A DNA stretch of 28,776 bases from a virus. The notes under the pieces were generated by a model. That model did not search any database and was not told the DNA's origin. It saw nothing but the letters and a program-made list of their open reading frames with translations. The translations under genes and the position numbers were made by a program. The stretch covers positions 1 through 28,776 of the IMG/VR virus record IMGVR_UViG_3300046387_001230. One strand, given 5' to 3'. This document shows positions 8,187 through 17,117 of the stretch, piece after piece; positions within the stretch are counted from its first letter, which is position 1, and each line of letters begins with the position of its first letter.

Positions 8187-9305
8187 TTAAACGATAAGAC
8201 CCATCAACACGCGGTCATCGATGATCATACGACCTTCTTCAAGAGAGCCGTAGTAACCAATTTTTGATTGACGTGTTACGAATTGGTCATCTGCAACGAG
8301 AGAGAACTCGTCTCCAGACTCGGAATCAGTTGCTACTGCGCGAATCATAGATTCACGACTAAGATCAACTCCAACAAGGATTTGTTCGCTTGCGCCGTCA
8401 AAACTACTCTTGCTAGCGCTTACTGCATAATGATCTCCATAATCGGTGTTTCCAGCAGCTGTATCAAAAACAGAATTCCATTTTTGCCCATCACCCATTT
8501 CGTTATACTCTTGGATAGATACGCCATAGAATTCAGGAATACCAGCGCTGTTAAAGATAGCGTCACGCATGCTGTCTGTACCAGCGATATCAGTGTTGTC
8601 ACCTTTAGTGTTGATCGGATTATAAGCTAAGCCACGAATTTCCTCTACGATTTCAGGAGAAACAAGAAGATCTGTGATTCCGCGTCCACGACGCTCAGCA
8701 GGAGTTCCGCCAGTCCAAGCTGCGTTGATTCTTTTTGCCTTAGTAAATAATTTATTAAGGTCAGAAAGTAAGAAACGATTTGCTTGAGCAGAACGAATAA
8801 CATGCTTTTCGCTATTTGTTTCGGCGTTGGCCAATGCGGTCATAATCATGGTGGCAGAAGTTTTTTCTTGTTTAAGAAGAATTTCTTGCGCCATGCGAGT
8901 AAATGTTTTACTTACAACGTCAAGCCTTGAACGAGAAGCGTAACGCTTATCGAAACTCAATGCACTGTCGAGAGTATAAGTCGTAAACTTAAGCTCACTT
9001 TGTGAAGGAGCGACTTGATTGGTTGGAAGGCCTCCGGGAACGGATTGACTCCAAACTTGAATGTAATCTTCGTCAGTAATATCATGATAAAGATCCAAAG
9101 GAATACTTGGACTCTCATCAGAATTAAATTGAAGAGAATTAAACATATTGCTGACTGTAGGAGCAGCATTAACAACTTCCGCTAATACTGGACCGATAAA
9201 TTCAGCAAGAGCGGTTTGAGCTTCATAAGCGACATCTCTATTTTTCGAAGCCATAGCTTTAATAAGCTCGACTTGCTCGGGTGTTCTTTCTAAAGTAATT
9301 TTCAT
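8187..9305 (-). CDS. Major capsid protein (HK97-fold candidate)
   Basis: The 372-residue soluble protein has a helical N-terminal arm (about 1-50), a domain rich in polar and acidic residues, and a regular alternation of strands and helices expected of an HK97-fold shell protein. The segment YTLDSALSFDKRYASRSRLD (about 103-122) and the long helix after it resemble the spine-helix region. The gene order terminase, protease-scaffold, decoration-like protein, this gene is the classic order for the major capsid protein. It also has the strongest expression signals nearby: AAAGGA nine bases before ATG and a terminator right after the gene. No convincing alternative for the shell protein exists in the window. 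The assignment rests on context and composition rather than a sequence match. Confidence 0.8.
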   Translation of the reverse strand: MKITLERTPEQVELIKAMASKNRDVAYEAQTALAEFIGPVLAEVVNAAPTVSNMFNSLQFNSDESPSIPLDLYHDITDEDYIQVWSQSVPGGLPTNQVAPSQSELKFTTYTLDSALSFDKRYASRSRLDVVSKTFTRMAQEILLKQEKTSATMIMTALANAETNSEKHVIRSAQANRFLLSDLNKLFTKAKRINAAWTGGTPAERRGRGITDLLVSPEIVEEIRGLAYNPINTKGDNTDIAGTDSMRDAIFNSAGIPEFYGVSIQEYNEMGDGQKWNSVFDTAAGNTDYGDHYAVSASKSSFDGASEQILVGVDLSRESMIRAVATDSESGDEFSLVADDQFVTRQSKIGYYGSLEEGRMIIDDRVLMGLIV

Positions 9306-9323
9306 TATTCTTTAATTCCTTTC

Positions 9324-9944
9324 TTAGAAGCTGACTTTGCAGAGATATTTCTTTGCAGATGAATCATTGCTTTCTTCTCCAATAGCGATTACAGAACCTA
9401 CTACTGAACCAGAAGCTTGTGTTCCTAATTTACCGCCAGATTTAACCTCAAGATCGTCTCCAACAGATGGAGTTCCACTAATTGCACTAGCAGCAAGAAG
9501 AACTAATCCTCGAGTCAAAACAGGAACTGTTTGACCGGGAAGCACTGCTTGGGCTTCATCAAGTTTTTGTTTGTAATAGAGTAATTTTTCTCCATTCTCG
9601 TCGAAAGCCAAGGTTTCACGAAGAGTGATTCCAAGTCCACGACTGCCAGCTGCAGCAGGAGCAACGGTCATACCGTTAGCGGGGTATCCGTTGAATCCAA
9701 TATGCGCACCACTAAAACTAGCGCCAAGATAATCACGAAGATTATCTGGAGTTGATGCACGCAATTCGGAAACCTCACCAGGTAGAGCTCCCGCGCTTAC
9801 AGAAACAACAACGCCTGCGTCGAACTTTCCACCGCCATTAGAGACGAATGTAGATAAATCGTCTCCGCTGCCAATTTCAAGTGCGAACATATTAAGGACA
9901 TCATGCTCACTGTAGTCTCGGTATGGTAGTATTCTTTTTGCCAT
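9324..9944 (-). CDS. Putative capsid decoration/stabilisation protein
   Basis: The 206-residue protein is rich in Gly, Ala, Ser and Val, predicted mainly beta, and lacks a signal peptide. It sits between the protease-scaffold gene and the major capsid gene, the same place as gpD in phage lambda. The C-terminal part alternates valine strands with Gly-rich turns (GKLGTQASGSVVGSVIAIGE), a texture common in capsid-surface beta-tulip or beta-sandwich proteins. AGGAAA lies about nine bases before ATG. The exact family is not recognised; a minor head protein or a head-fibre base is the alternative. Confidence 0.6.
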   Translation of the reverse strand: MAKRILPYRDYSEHDVLNMFALEIGSGDDLSTFVSNGGGKFDAGVVVSVSAGALPGEVSELRASTPDNLRDYLGASFSGAHIGFNGYPANGMTVAPAAAGSRGLGITLRETLAFDENGEKLLYYKQKLDEAQAVLPGQTVPVLTRGLVLLAASAISGTPSVGDDLEVKSGGKLGTQASGSVVGSVIAIGEESNDSSAKKYLCKVSF

Positions 9945-9963
9945 AATTTATTTTCCTATATTA

Positions 9964-11571
9964 TTAATATGAAATTTTAACAGATTCTTTAAAGGTCTTT
10001 GCGAAACGATCGCGAAGAGAATCTCCCTCTGAAGAACTTTCGTTGTTATTGATAACAGCTGCTTCTTCAACCTCAAGAGAATCAAGAGCTTCAGCGACTT
10101 CATCACTTTCTTCTACTTCCTCTTCAGTTTCTGACGCTTCTGAAACCTCAACTTTTTCGCTATTATCTGAAGCTTCCGCGGTTTGAGATAAACGTTTTTC
10201 AACTTCTTGAGTCACGCGATTTTCAAACGCTTTTTGTTCAGCGGCGATAAATTCTTTATTTTTATGTTTCCAAACTTTAGCTAATTTTTCTTGATACCCG
10301 GCAAAACTTTCTTCAGTTTCGTCTAAGCTTGCAAGCTCAGAAGCTACGATTTTAGAATCGTCTTCGTCAAGTTCATAAATTTCGTTTAGCGCCTCCATGC
10401 GAGAATTAAAACGAACTTCTGCTTCACGAGCAGAATTCTCTTCTTCGAGGACTGCAAGTTTTTCTTGAGTGGATTGTAATTGCTGCTCTACTTCTCCCAT
10501 TTTCTCTTGAAGAGAATTTTGAGCCTGAACAGCTTCTTCTTTTTCAGCTTTAGCTTTTTCAAGATCAGCGACATACTGTTCGCCTTTCTCGCGGATAGCC
10601 TCGATAAACACCTTGGAGATGCTGGCGACGCTTTCTTCAGAGAAATCTTGGTTGCCAAGCTTTTCGTCTAAAGCTGCTCGGAATTCATTTATGATTGTAT
10701 CTTTGTCCATAATGGTATTATGATTGGTTTCTTTGTTTAGTACATTTTCTTCTGCGGAATGGGAAGTTTTTTCGGTTTTTGTGATTAATTGATTAATTGG
10801 TTCATTTCTGTTTTGCTTAACTTCAGGTGCATCACCCTTTTCTGCAATAAGACCTTTTACGTCTGCAGCAGGGTTAGATGTGAATCCAATGCCAAGAGGG
10901 TAAATGTCTCCAATAATTAATCGATTAACCTTTCTGCCGTCTTTCAATACTCCTTTTCCGCCTAAAGATTTTAAATAAGGAGAGTAAGCTTTAATTTCTT
11001 GAGGGTCTGATATAATAGTAGATCCATATAGATCGTCTCCGCCAACAGAAATTACATATTCATTAAATCCAACTTCCCAACTAGCTGAAACGGTTGCGTG
11101 ATAATCACTCTCTTCATCGGTTGAGTTTACAACTAGATCTGCAAACTCTTTACTTGCTGTTTTATAAATCACAGCAGCGAGAGCAATATTGTACGCATTA
11201 TCTTCAATCAAAGCCTCCTCTTCTGACATAAGTTTGGATGAGTCATCATATCTTGAAAAACCTGCAGAAACAATATGTCCAACTATTTTGTCTCTATCGT
11301 GCTCAATGTTTGTTGGCTTATGAACGAAATAATCCTTAATGGCTACAGCCGCCTCGCTATCAATACCATCTCCATTTTTATTAAATTTATTAACTACAGC
11401 CGCATTAAACGCAACACCAAGAAGATCAATGTTTCTATCTAAATTAATGTCTTTTGGAATTAGGGGCCTAAGTGACTCAAGTGAAGCTTTGCTTATATTA
11501 GATTCTTCAATATCACTAGAAGCAAAAACTACACTATCAAAAGTTGTTGTATATTTATATTTTTTAGACAT
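9964..11571 (-). CDS. Prohead protease fused to a scaffold protein
   Basis: The 535 residues fall into two parts. Residues about 1-245 look like a prohead serine protease: H91 in the NIEHDRDKIVGHI block, a serine in HATVSASWEVGF (S162 or S164), and the PLGIGFTSNPAADVKGLI block that typically closes the domain. Residues about 285-535 are charged, coiled-coil-rich (320-420, repeated EEK and QLQ heptads) and end in a strongly acidic tail with a basic helix (RDRFAKTFKESVKISY), the texture of an internal scaffold that binds capsid subunits. An in-frame ATG at codon 288 (position 10710) could give a separate 248-residue scaffold, as lambda C/Nu3 does, although no strong ribosome site precedes it. 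The protease would cut the scaffold and probably itself during head maturation. Confidence 0.82.
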   Translation of the reverse strand: MSKKYKYTTTFDSVVFASSDIEESNISKASLESLRPLIPKDINLDRNIDLLGVAFNAAVVNKFNKNGDGIDSEAAVAIKDYFVHKPTNIEHDRDKIVGHIVSAGFSRYDDSSKLMSEEEALIEDNAYNIALAAVIYKTASKEFADLVVNSTDEESDYHATVSASWEVGFNEYVISVGGDDLYGSTIISDPQEIKAYSPYLKSLGGKGVLKDGRKVNRLIIGDIYPLGIGFTSNPAADVKGLIAEKGDAPEVKQNRNEPINQLITKTEKTSHSAEENVLNKETNHNTIMDKDTIINEFRAALDEKLGNQDFSEESVASISKVFIEAIREKGEQYVADLEKAKAEKEEAVQAQNSLQEKMGEVEQQLQSTQEKLAVLEEENSAREAEVRFNSRMEALNEIYELDEDDSKIVASELASLDETEESFAGYQEKLAKVWKHKNKEFIAAEQKAFENRVTQEVEKRLSQTAEASDNSEKVEVSEASETEEEVEESDEVAEALDSLEVEEAAVINNNESSSEGDSLRDRFAKTFKESVKISY

Positions 11572-11588
11572 TTACGTAAAAGGTACAC

Positions 11589-13460
11589 CTAGTTTATAAA
11601 CATGGGAGTAAAAGTATAATTCACATTTTCCGCCTTAACATTCATCATATCATAATAAAGCTTAATCATCCAATTTCCAAGAACTAATGCAGAATAAGAA
11701 TCTTTTCTGGCTTTCTCTGGACCTGTTTGTCTTTTTAAGCTCGATGGCAAATCGAAAGTTTGTGTTCCTCCTGCAGAAGTCGATATTTGAATAAGGGAGC
11801 ATTGCGTTTTAATTAAGTTCATCATGTCAAATTGATGCTCTACGAAATCAATCATTTTTGCAGCGTTAGTTTGCCTCTCTAAGCTTTGAGAAGTTCTTAA
11901 GAATTTAATATCTTGTATAGGTATTTTTTTATTTCTTTGTTCGTTATATGCATCATCTATTGCCCTGCTCGCGAAATATATTCTATGGTGATCAAAATTT
12001 GCTTGAAGTAATTCATTTGCTAATCTAATCCATTGGCTTGTAGGTTTGCGCAGATAACAAATCGTCTTATCCTGTAAATTGTATTCCTTTTTTCCTTCTA
12101 TTAATTTTTGTTGATAATGTTCTATATCATCAAAGTTTGTATTCATACATCCAATATTTAATTTATTCTTTTTAAATAATGAACTTTCATTGCATGCATT
12201 TATAAACTGAACTCCTCCATTATAATCTCCTACAATAGATACAATATTAAAATGAGTTAGCAAATAATAAAAATAAAATATATGTTGTTTTAAGTTTGTT
12301 CCAGATAATGCATAGCTATGAACTACAGTGCCAATTTTTTTATCATCATTTAATTTGAATACCATCATCGCAAAGTCGTCACTGCTCTCACTCTCCGCCC
12401 AACTTGGATCAAATGCCAATATATATTTTGCACCAACTTCTCCACAAACTTCTATATGAGGGTTTTCCCCATCTTTAAGTGTGCAAGATGCCATTTTAGA
12501 GGTTTTAAAATACCCACTACTATCATCTGTGAATATAGAACCAAACTCCCGATCGAACTGGCTTTGACTCATTGTGGATTTAGCTTGATCTAGAAGATTT
12601 TGATCGTACAACTGTTTTGGGGCGCAATCATAACTAAACTGCATTATTACTCTATGAGCGTCACTTTGTTTTGTGCTGCCAGCCATTATTAACTCTTCGA
12701 ATTGCTCGTAAGCTTTATACATGTATTCGAATTTATAACTTGCAGAGCTTAGTGCAATTAATTTATTGTTTCTCCAAACATGCCTATCGTCTTCAGACAT
12801 TTCTCCTTTTTGGATTAAATTTGTCTCTAGATTGTAAAGCTCTTCTCGCTGAGTTGGATTCTCAACAACACTAAGAAAAGGTATGATGACCTCATTATAA
12901 ATCCTTTCGGGCATCAAAGCAAACTCATCAATAATAATTCTGTGAAAACGAAATCCCCGTAACTTTTCTCCATCTCCGAGAGGTAATGCGCGTATTCTAC
13001 TGCTACCTATTTCAAGCAACCATTCGTCATTGCTTTTTGATTTATGAGATATGCATTGCGCTAGATAAGTCGCACCAGGTTTTGAAGCAATGTCTTCAAT
13101 TTTTTTAAAGATCATTTTTGCTTGACGAAAAGACTTAGATAATATACCAATCTCAACACCTTGATTTAATATTGCATCTAGATAAGCGTATATTGCAGTA
13201 GTAAAAGATTTACTCATTCCTCGAGACCAAACTCCCATAAAGTAATCTGTGCTGAACATAGCTTTAATCGCCATGTGCTGAAAAGGGAATAGCTGAACGC
13301 CGCTAACTAAGTCAGCGGTAAATGTGATATTTTCTCTAAGAAATTTATACAATAAAATTTTAGCTTCCTTCTCTTCGATGAAACCTTTAATTTCTTCAAG
13401 TTGCTCGTTGAAGCTCATTTCTGAATTTCTAGATAATTGATTTCCTGTTTCCCACGCCAT
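11589..13460 (-). CDS. terL: Terminase large subunit
   Basis: The 623-residue packaging motor has an ATPase with a Walker A-like SRGMSKS (79-85), Walker B IIIDEF (D178, E179), and a coupling motif near IALSSAS (235-241). It also has an RNase H-like nuclease with D351 in LAFDPSW, D361/D362, and D412 in VGDYNGG. The usual GxGKS loop reads RGMSKS, so the Gly before Lys is Ser; the lysine is kept. The enzyme cuts concatemeric DNA and pumps it into the prohead. Its ATG overlaps the stop of the nuclease gene upstream (TAATG). The next gene downstream is the protease, with no portal in between. Confidence 0.94.
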   Translation of the reverse strand: MAWETGNQLSRNSEMSFNEQLEEIKGFIEEKEAKILLYKFLRENITFTADLVSGVQLFPFQHMAIKAMFSTDYFMGVWSRGMSKSFTTAIYAYLDAILNQGVEIGILSKSFRQAKMIFKKIEDIASKPGATYLAQCISHKSKSNDEWLLEIGSSRIRALPLGDGEKLRGFRFHRIIIDEFALMPERIYNEVIIPFLSVVENPTQREELYNLETNLIQKGEMSEDDRHVWRNNKLIALSSASYKFEYMYKAYEQFEELIMAGSTKQSDAHRVIMQFSYDCAPKQLYDQNLLDQAKSTMSQSQFDREFGSIFTDDSSGYFKTSKMASCTLKDGENPHIEVCGEVGAKYILAFDPSWAESESSDDFAMMVFKLNDDKKIGTVVHSYALSGTNLKQHIFYFYYLLTHFNIVSIVGDYNGGVQFINACNESSLFKKNKLNIGCMNTNFDDIEHYQQKLIEGKKEYNLQDKTICYLRKPTSQWIRLANELLQANFDHHRIYFASRAIDDAYNEQRNKKIPIQDIKFLRTSQSLERQTNAAKMIDFVEHQFDMMNLIKTQCSLIQISTSAGGTQTFDLPSSLKRQTGPEKARKDSYSALVLGNWMIKLYYDMMNVKAENVNYTFTPMFIN

Positions 13461-14398
13461 TATATTAAATTATTATCTATGTAATACTGCAAATCAACGC
13501 CCCAAAGCTTTTTTCCTAACGTTAATATCTTTGGAATAATTCTTTCTGATTCTTCTCTGCTCCCAGTGAAAATAAATTGGCAGCTACCTGCGAATTCATG
13601 AGCTAATACTCTCATGTTATGGTAAATGTATTTCATGTTAGACATATGAGGCGCCCAACGATTATTTTTTTCTATACTAGATATACTACCTTCCGTTACA
13701 ATAAATAAATATGAATCTAAATTCTTGGTTCTCTCCAACTCATATTTAAATCTTTCCAGGTTATTTTTGCTTAATGTTGACTTAAAATCTTGCTCGCCTT
13801 TGCGGTCTACATAAGTATAGTCATAATGTTTTCCTCCAACTGCGTAATCTCCGAAATCCAATTTTAATAATTCCGAATTAGGAAAAGTCAAAGGCTGCTG
13901 TTCTCTTGTATCAATAAATATTTTTATCGTAGGGTCTACATCCTTAGTCCACTCATTTGGTAATTTAGATCCAAACATTGGCTTCGCTCCAACTTCATTG
14001 CAAGCGGATGAATATGACCCAAAATGTTTTTGATAAAGCTCGATAGTTGGCATTTCATTCACCGCCAACTCTAGATGAGAGGGAGCGAAGTTTAAATCTT
14101 TCCCCTCTATTCTTTTTTTTAGCAATCTTAATATATATGGCTTAACAATTTCTGCAGACTCACTTTCACACCATTTTAAAAGTTGTTCTCTTGTGGAGAA
14201 ATCTTTAGAAAAATATTGCTCTTTGTTTTTAAAAGGGAGAAGCTCTTCTTTGCCTATAGATTGTAAATATAAATTATACCTGGGGTAATACTTTAAGTAA
14301 TATTCCGCCAAAGTAATCTTGTGAGACCTCAAGTGCATATGAAGTTTCTTTTCGCTCTCAAACTCAAGAGAGCAAATCTTACAAATATTAGACGACAT
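13460..14398 (-). CDS. ERCC4-type nuclease with N-terminal C2H2 zinc finger
   Basis: Three modules can be read in the 312 residues. A C2H2 finger (C6-x2-C9-x12-H22-x3-H26) comes first. A helical block at about 103-137 ends in FGSYSSACNEVG, the signature of repeats found next to homing endonucleases. The third module is an ERCC4 (XPF/Mus81) nuclease with IDTRE (D163, R165, E166), FGDY (183-185) and VDRK (D198, R199, K200); the usual ERK is DRK here. Such domains cut structured or branched DNA. The gene lies between the small-terminase candidate (11-base overlap) and TerL (TAATG overlap), so it is co-expressed with packaging genes and may process branched replicating DNA before packaging. The finger and the homing-type repeat also allow an origin as a mobile or specificity-bearing nuclease. 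Confidence 0.86.
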   Translation of the reverse strand: MSSNICKICSLEFESEKKLHMHLRSHKITLAEYYLKYYPRYNLYLQSIGKEELLPFKNKEQYFSKDFSTREQLLKWCESESAEIVKPYILRLLKKRIEGKDLNFAPSHLELAVNEMPTIELYQKHFGSYSSACNEVGAKPMFGSKLPNEWTKDVDPTIKIFIDTREQQPLTFPNSELLKLDFGDYAVGGKHYDYTYVDRKGEQDFKSTLSKNNLERFKYELERTKNLDSYLFIVTEGSISSIEKNNRWAPHMSNMKYIYHNMRVLAHEFAGSCQFIFTGSREESERIIPKILTLGKKLWGVDLQYYIDNNLI

Positions 14399-15440
14399 CT
14401 TCTTTTGAAATTCCGAGTACTCTTGCCTTCCAATCCGGCATGGATTCTAATCTGTCAGCCTCCTTACTTGCCGCCTGTTTCTGTAGCTCTGCTATTTTCA
14501 ACATCACGCCCCTTTCTTCTTCTTCTTGAAATAGCTGAACCAAAGCCAAGATATTAGCATTTTGTTGTTGTTTTGAAGATATTCTTTTTGATCGATCTCC
14601 CTGCAATTTCTGGATCAGAGATTCCATTCTTTTTTCGCATTGATTATATTCTTCGCTTTTTGTCTTTAGCAATTCTGCCAATCTTACAGTTAAATCTTGC
14701 TGATCTTCTGCTTCGTCGAACATTCTATTTAGTTTATTAATTGCGCTTTGAATGTTTTTTAAATGTATATAATCCATGCAAACATTAATGTATAAATTAA
14801 TTTCATCACTCGTAAGATCTGGTTTATCCCATGTTGCTCGAACAAATTCAGCTTCAAATAAATCTCTATCTGCCTGCGCGTCATAAGTATTTATAACCTG
14901 AATAAACCTAGGAGAAGCAAGAAACGCTCCCAGAGATTCAACACTTTTCCTTTCACTCATTGTTAGTTTGTCTTCATTAACATTTGTCTGAGCTGAGTCG
15001 TTTATTTTTTTTATTATTTTACTCGCCGCTTTAGGTGGAAAATAACGTCGATTTATAGCGTCTTCCGATGCTGGCGTCTTAATTTTTTCGTTAGAGTCGA
15101 CGTATTCAAATACGGCTTGATATTCCTTAGTTGCTTGAGTAACTCTGACTTCAGGAAAAAGAACTGTAGCTGTTTGTGCGCAAGTCATCCCATCTTGGAT
15201 AGATTTGTCTACAAAATCTTTCTGCTCTTCAGTTAACTGAATATCATCTTTTGGTTGAAAATGTTTTGTTTGGTAATCAATTTTATTACTTAATAAAAAC
15301 TCCCTCACAGCTCTGCCTTGCTTGCTTCTTCCATCTATTTTTTTGGCATCAGGAAAAACCAATCTTGTTAATTCCGTTAGGTCTGTGATTTCCGCAGAAT
15401 TATCTCTGATTATGTTTTTTTGGTCTTCGTCTAACTCCAT
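14388..15440 (-). CDS. Candidate terminase small subunit
   Basis: The 350-residue protein has two similar N-terminal helical units: LTELTRLVFPDA...AVREFLL (about 20-50) and AQTATVLFPEV...AVFEYVD (about 87-115). Each looks like a helix-turn-helix DNA-binding unit. A long helical and coiled-coil C-terminal half (about 225-335, rich in E, K and Q) could mediate ring formation. Its position two genes before TerL is where a small subunit is expected, and DNA binding plus oligomerisation matches the role of choosing the packaging start site. The length is greater than common small subunits (100-200 residues). It overlaps the sigma-like gene by ten bases. A regulatory protein that partners the sigma-like product is the alternative. 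Confidence 0.55.
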   Translation of the reverse strand: MELDEDQKNIIRDNSAEITDLTELTRLVFPDAKKIDGRSKQGRAVREFLLSNKIDYQTKHFQPKDDIQLTEEQKDFVDKSIQDGMTCAQTATVLFPEVRVTQATKEYQAVFEYVDSNEKIKTPASEDAINRRYFPPKAASKIIKKINDSAQTNVNEDKLTMSERKSVESLGAFLASPRFIQVINTYDAQADRDLFEAEFVRATWDKPDLTSDEINLYINVCMDYIHLKNIQSAINKLNRMFDEAEDQQDLTVRLAELLKTKSEEYNQCEKRMESLIQKLQGDRSKRISSKQQQNANILALVQLFQEEEERGVMLKIAELQKQAASKEADRLESMPDWKARVLGISKEDVV

Positions 15441-16174
15441 AATATTGTTGATCCAACAGAAATAATATCTTCTCTTTTTAGTATGTCTTGAGCTTTTTGC
15501 TTGAATATTTTTTTGAGATTTTTAATTTGTTTATACCCTGCCTTTCTTCCTTTTTCGGTAGTCTTATAACCCATTTTTCTTGCTACATCTTCTTCATCTA
15601 AATGTTGAACAAAAAGCAGGTCGTAGACTTGATATTGCTTTTGAGATAATTCATTCTTCATGTGCTCATTTAATTTTTTCTGAGCTTCCATTAAATCAAA
15701 ATTTTGATCTTGCATAGCCGATACTTCGTAGCTATGATTTTCAAGAGCGAGAGCCATTTTTATTCCATACGCTGGTTTTTTAGTTCTCTCCCATTTTGCA
15801 TACAACGGACAAGTAGAATCCTGCAATCCGCTTTTTGTGAAACCGCAAAGAGAAGATTCTCCACCGTCTTTTGCGGCGCAAGATTGATTAAATGGGCAAT
15901 TCAAGCAAGGCCTAACAAAATTACTATAGTTATTTCGCAAAATATTTTTCATCTGATTTGTAATTATTTTATTTATCCATGGTTTTAAAGACCTAGACTG
16001 GTCCCATTGATGCCATTTTTTATGGATATGCGCTTTTATAATTTGCTCAACATCTTCAAAATCAAACCAAGCCAAAGAATCTAAAAACCACTTACCCTTT
16101 CTTTTTCTGACTTCTAAATCAATTTCGTCAGATTTATCTTCGTAGGTAAACTTAGGATTTTCTTGGTTTACCAC
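15431..16174 (-). CDS. Sigma-like protein with a cysteine-rich insert
   Basis: The start is a GTG at 16174; no ATG occurs upstream in this frame. Residues 40-85 contain a region 2-like helix pair with a kPWINKIITNQMKNILR block, similar to the core-binding and -10-contacting helices of sigma70 family proteins. Residues 172-225 give a region 4-like helix-turn-helix (SQKQYQVYDLLF...EEDVARKMGY). Between them lie cysteines at 90, 93, 99, 110 and 122, probably a zinc-binding insert. The protein may direct host RNA polymerase to late phage promoters, the role of T4 gp55, and its location in the late block beside a zinc-ribbon gene suits that. Which promoters it reads is unknown. It overlaps genes on both sides (10 and 23 bases). 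Confidence 0.7.
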   Translation of the reverse strand: MVNQENPKFTYEDKSDEIDLEVRKRKGKWFLDSLAWFDFEDVEQIIKAHIHKKWHQWDQSRSLKPWINKIITNQMKNILRNNYSNFVRPCLNCPFNQSCAAKDGGESSLCGFTKSGLQDSTCPLYAKWERTKKPAYGIKMALALENHSYEVSAMQDQNFDLMEAQKKLNEHMKNELSQKQYQVYDLLFVQHLDEEDVARKMGYKTTEKGRKAGYKQIKNLKKIFKQKAQDILKREDIISVGSTILWS

Positions 16175-16499
16175 GTTTTTTTGTTTTCTTTATAGGCTCA
16201 TCTTCTTCCTGAAACTTTTCTAAAACTTCTAGCGGAATCAAGTCCTTTAAGTTAAATTTATTTTTATCACTTTCGACACTATATGATAATTTTGAAATAT
16301 TCGGAACCTCATAAATATCCACACCATCAGGGTCATCTATAGTTTCAACTATTTTTTTAGTTGATCTGCGTGAGTCAGCAGCTTTTGTTTTTGCTGCAGA
16401 TAATATACTTAAACCCTCTCCACATCCACCACAAAATTTTGGTGCCTGCATAGAGTACATATTTTTAAATCCACAATGAGGACAGTACGAAAAAGCCAT
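16152..16499 (-). CDS. Small zinc-ribbon protein
   Basis: The 115-residue protein has a zinc ribbon at its N-terminus (YCPHCG with C6 and C9; FCGGCG with C23 and C26), then a mostly disordered charged region with a basic C-terminus (KKTKKRGKPRK). It overlaps the sigma-like gene by 23 bases, so the two are coupled. Zinc ribbon plus flexible tail suggests a nucleic-acid or RNA-polymerase binding adaptor, perhaps a partner of the sigma-like protein; this is inference from adjacency. Confidence 0.68.
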   Translation of the reverse strand: MAFSYCPHCGFKNMYSMQAPKFCGGCGEGLSILSAAKTKAADSRRSTKKIVETIDDPDGVDIYEVPNISKLSYSVESDKNKFNLKDLIPLEVLEKFQEEDEPIKKTKKRGKPRKS

Positions 16500-16526
16500 A
16501 ATAATATATTATAGCTAAAAAATTAA

Positions 16527-17117
16527 TTATATCAAATAACCTGCAATAACTACACTCTGTTTTTTTGTAAACTCCTCTGCATCAACTCCCCATTCTCTTT
16601 TCTCTTTGACGTACTCAAGGCAAATAGTTCCCAGTATTTTTCCATTTAAAGTTTTAATAGGTCGAGCAAATAAACTTTTAACACCTTTTTCTTGCAAGAA
16701 AGATTTAAAGCCTATATCCTCTCCATAATTTTCTACATCTTTACATATAAAAGTTTTTTCGGCGGCAATCGATTTTGTTAATCCGTGAAGATTCGAAACT
16801 CTTATGTTTTGCATAGTTTGGCATTCAGAGCTTATTCCTTCGCTAATCACTTCGTATGTACAGCTTAGTTTTTGTTGACTCCTCCCAGAAAAGTAATGTT
16901 CCCCATTATGAAATTCCATAATGTAAACCCTATCAGCCTCTGTTTTTTCCATAACAAAATTAAGTGCAGAAATAATATTTCCATGCGCCGAAGGGTCATA
17001 ATTTAATTCCTTACTTTTCTTTTCATCGTATTTTATTTTCAACCACATTCCAATAACAGCTGTCGCCGCAGAAACAACACCTGTTAGCACGCTTATAATA
17101 TCAAGTCCACTATTCAT
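16527..17117 (-). CDS. Membrane-anchored GAF-like protein
   Basis: The 196-residue protein begins with one hydrophobic segment (about residues 6-25, VLTGVVSAATAVIGMWL) followed by a basic/acidic linker. The rest resembles a GAF-type sensor fold: strand VYIMEFHNGEH, a variable loop region with cysteines, and the ending VKSLFARPIKTLNGKILGTI plus CLEY and a late EW. GAF domains bind small ligands or redox groups; the ligand here is unknown. The start overlaps the previous gene by four bases (ATGA), placing it in a membrane-protein cassette with a holin-like and a lipoprotein-like gene. A sensor controlling lysis timing is an attractive but unproven idea. Confidence 0.6.
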   Translation of the reverse strand: MNSGLDIISVLTGVVSAATAVIGMWLKIKYDEKKSKELNYDPSAHGNIISALNFVMEKTEADRVYIMEFHNGEHYFSGRSQQKLSCTYEVISEGISSECQTMQNIRVSNLHGLTKSIAAEKTFICKDVENYGEDIGFKSFLQEKGVKSLFARPIKTLNGKILGTICLEYVKEKREWGVDAEEFTKKQSVVIAGYLI

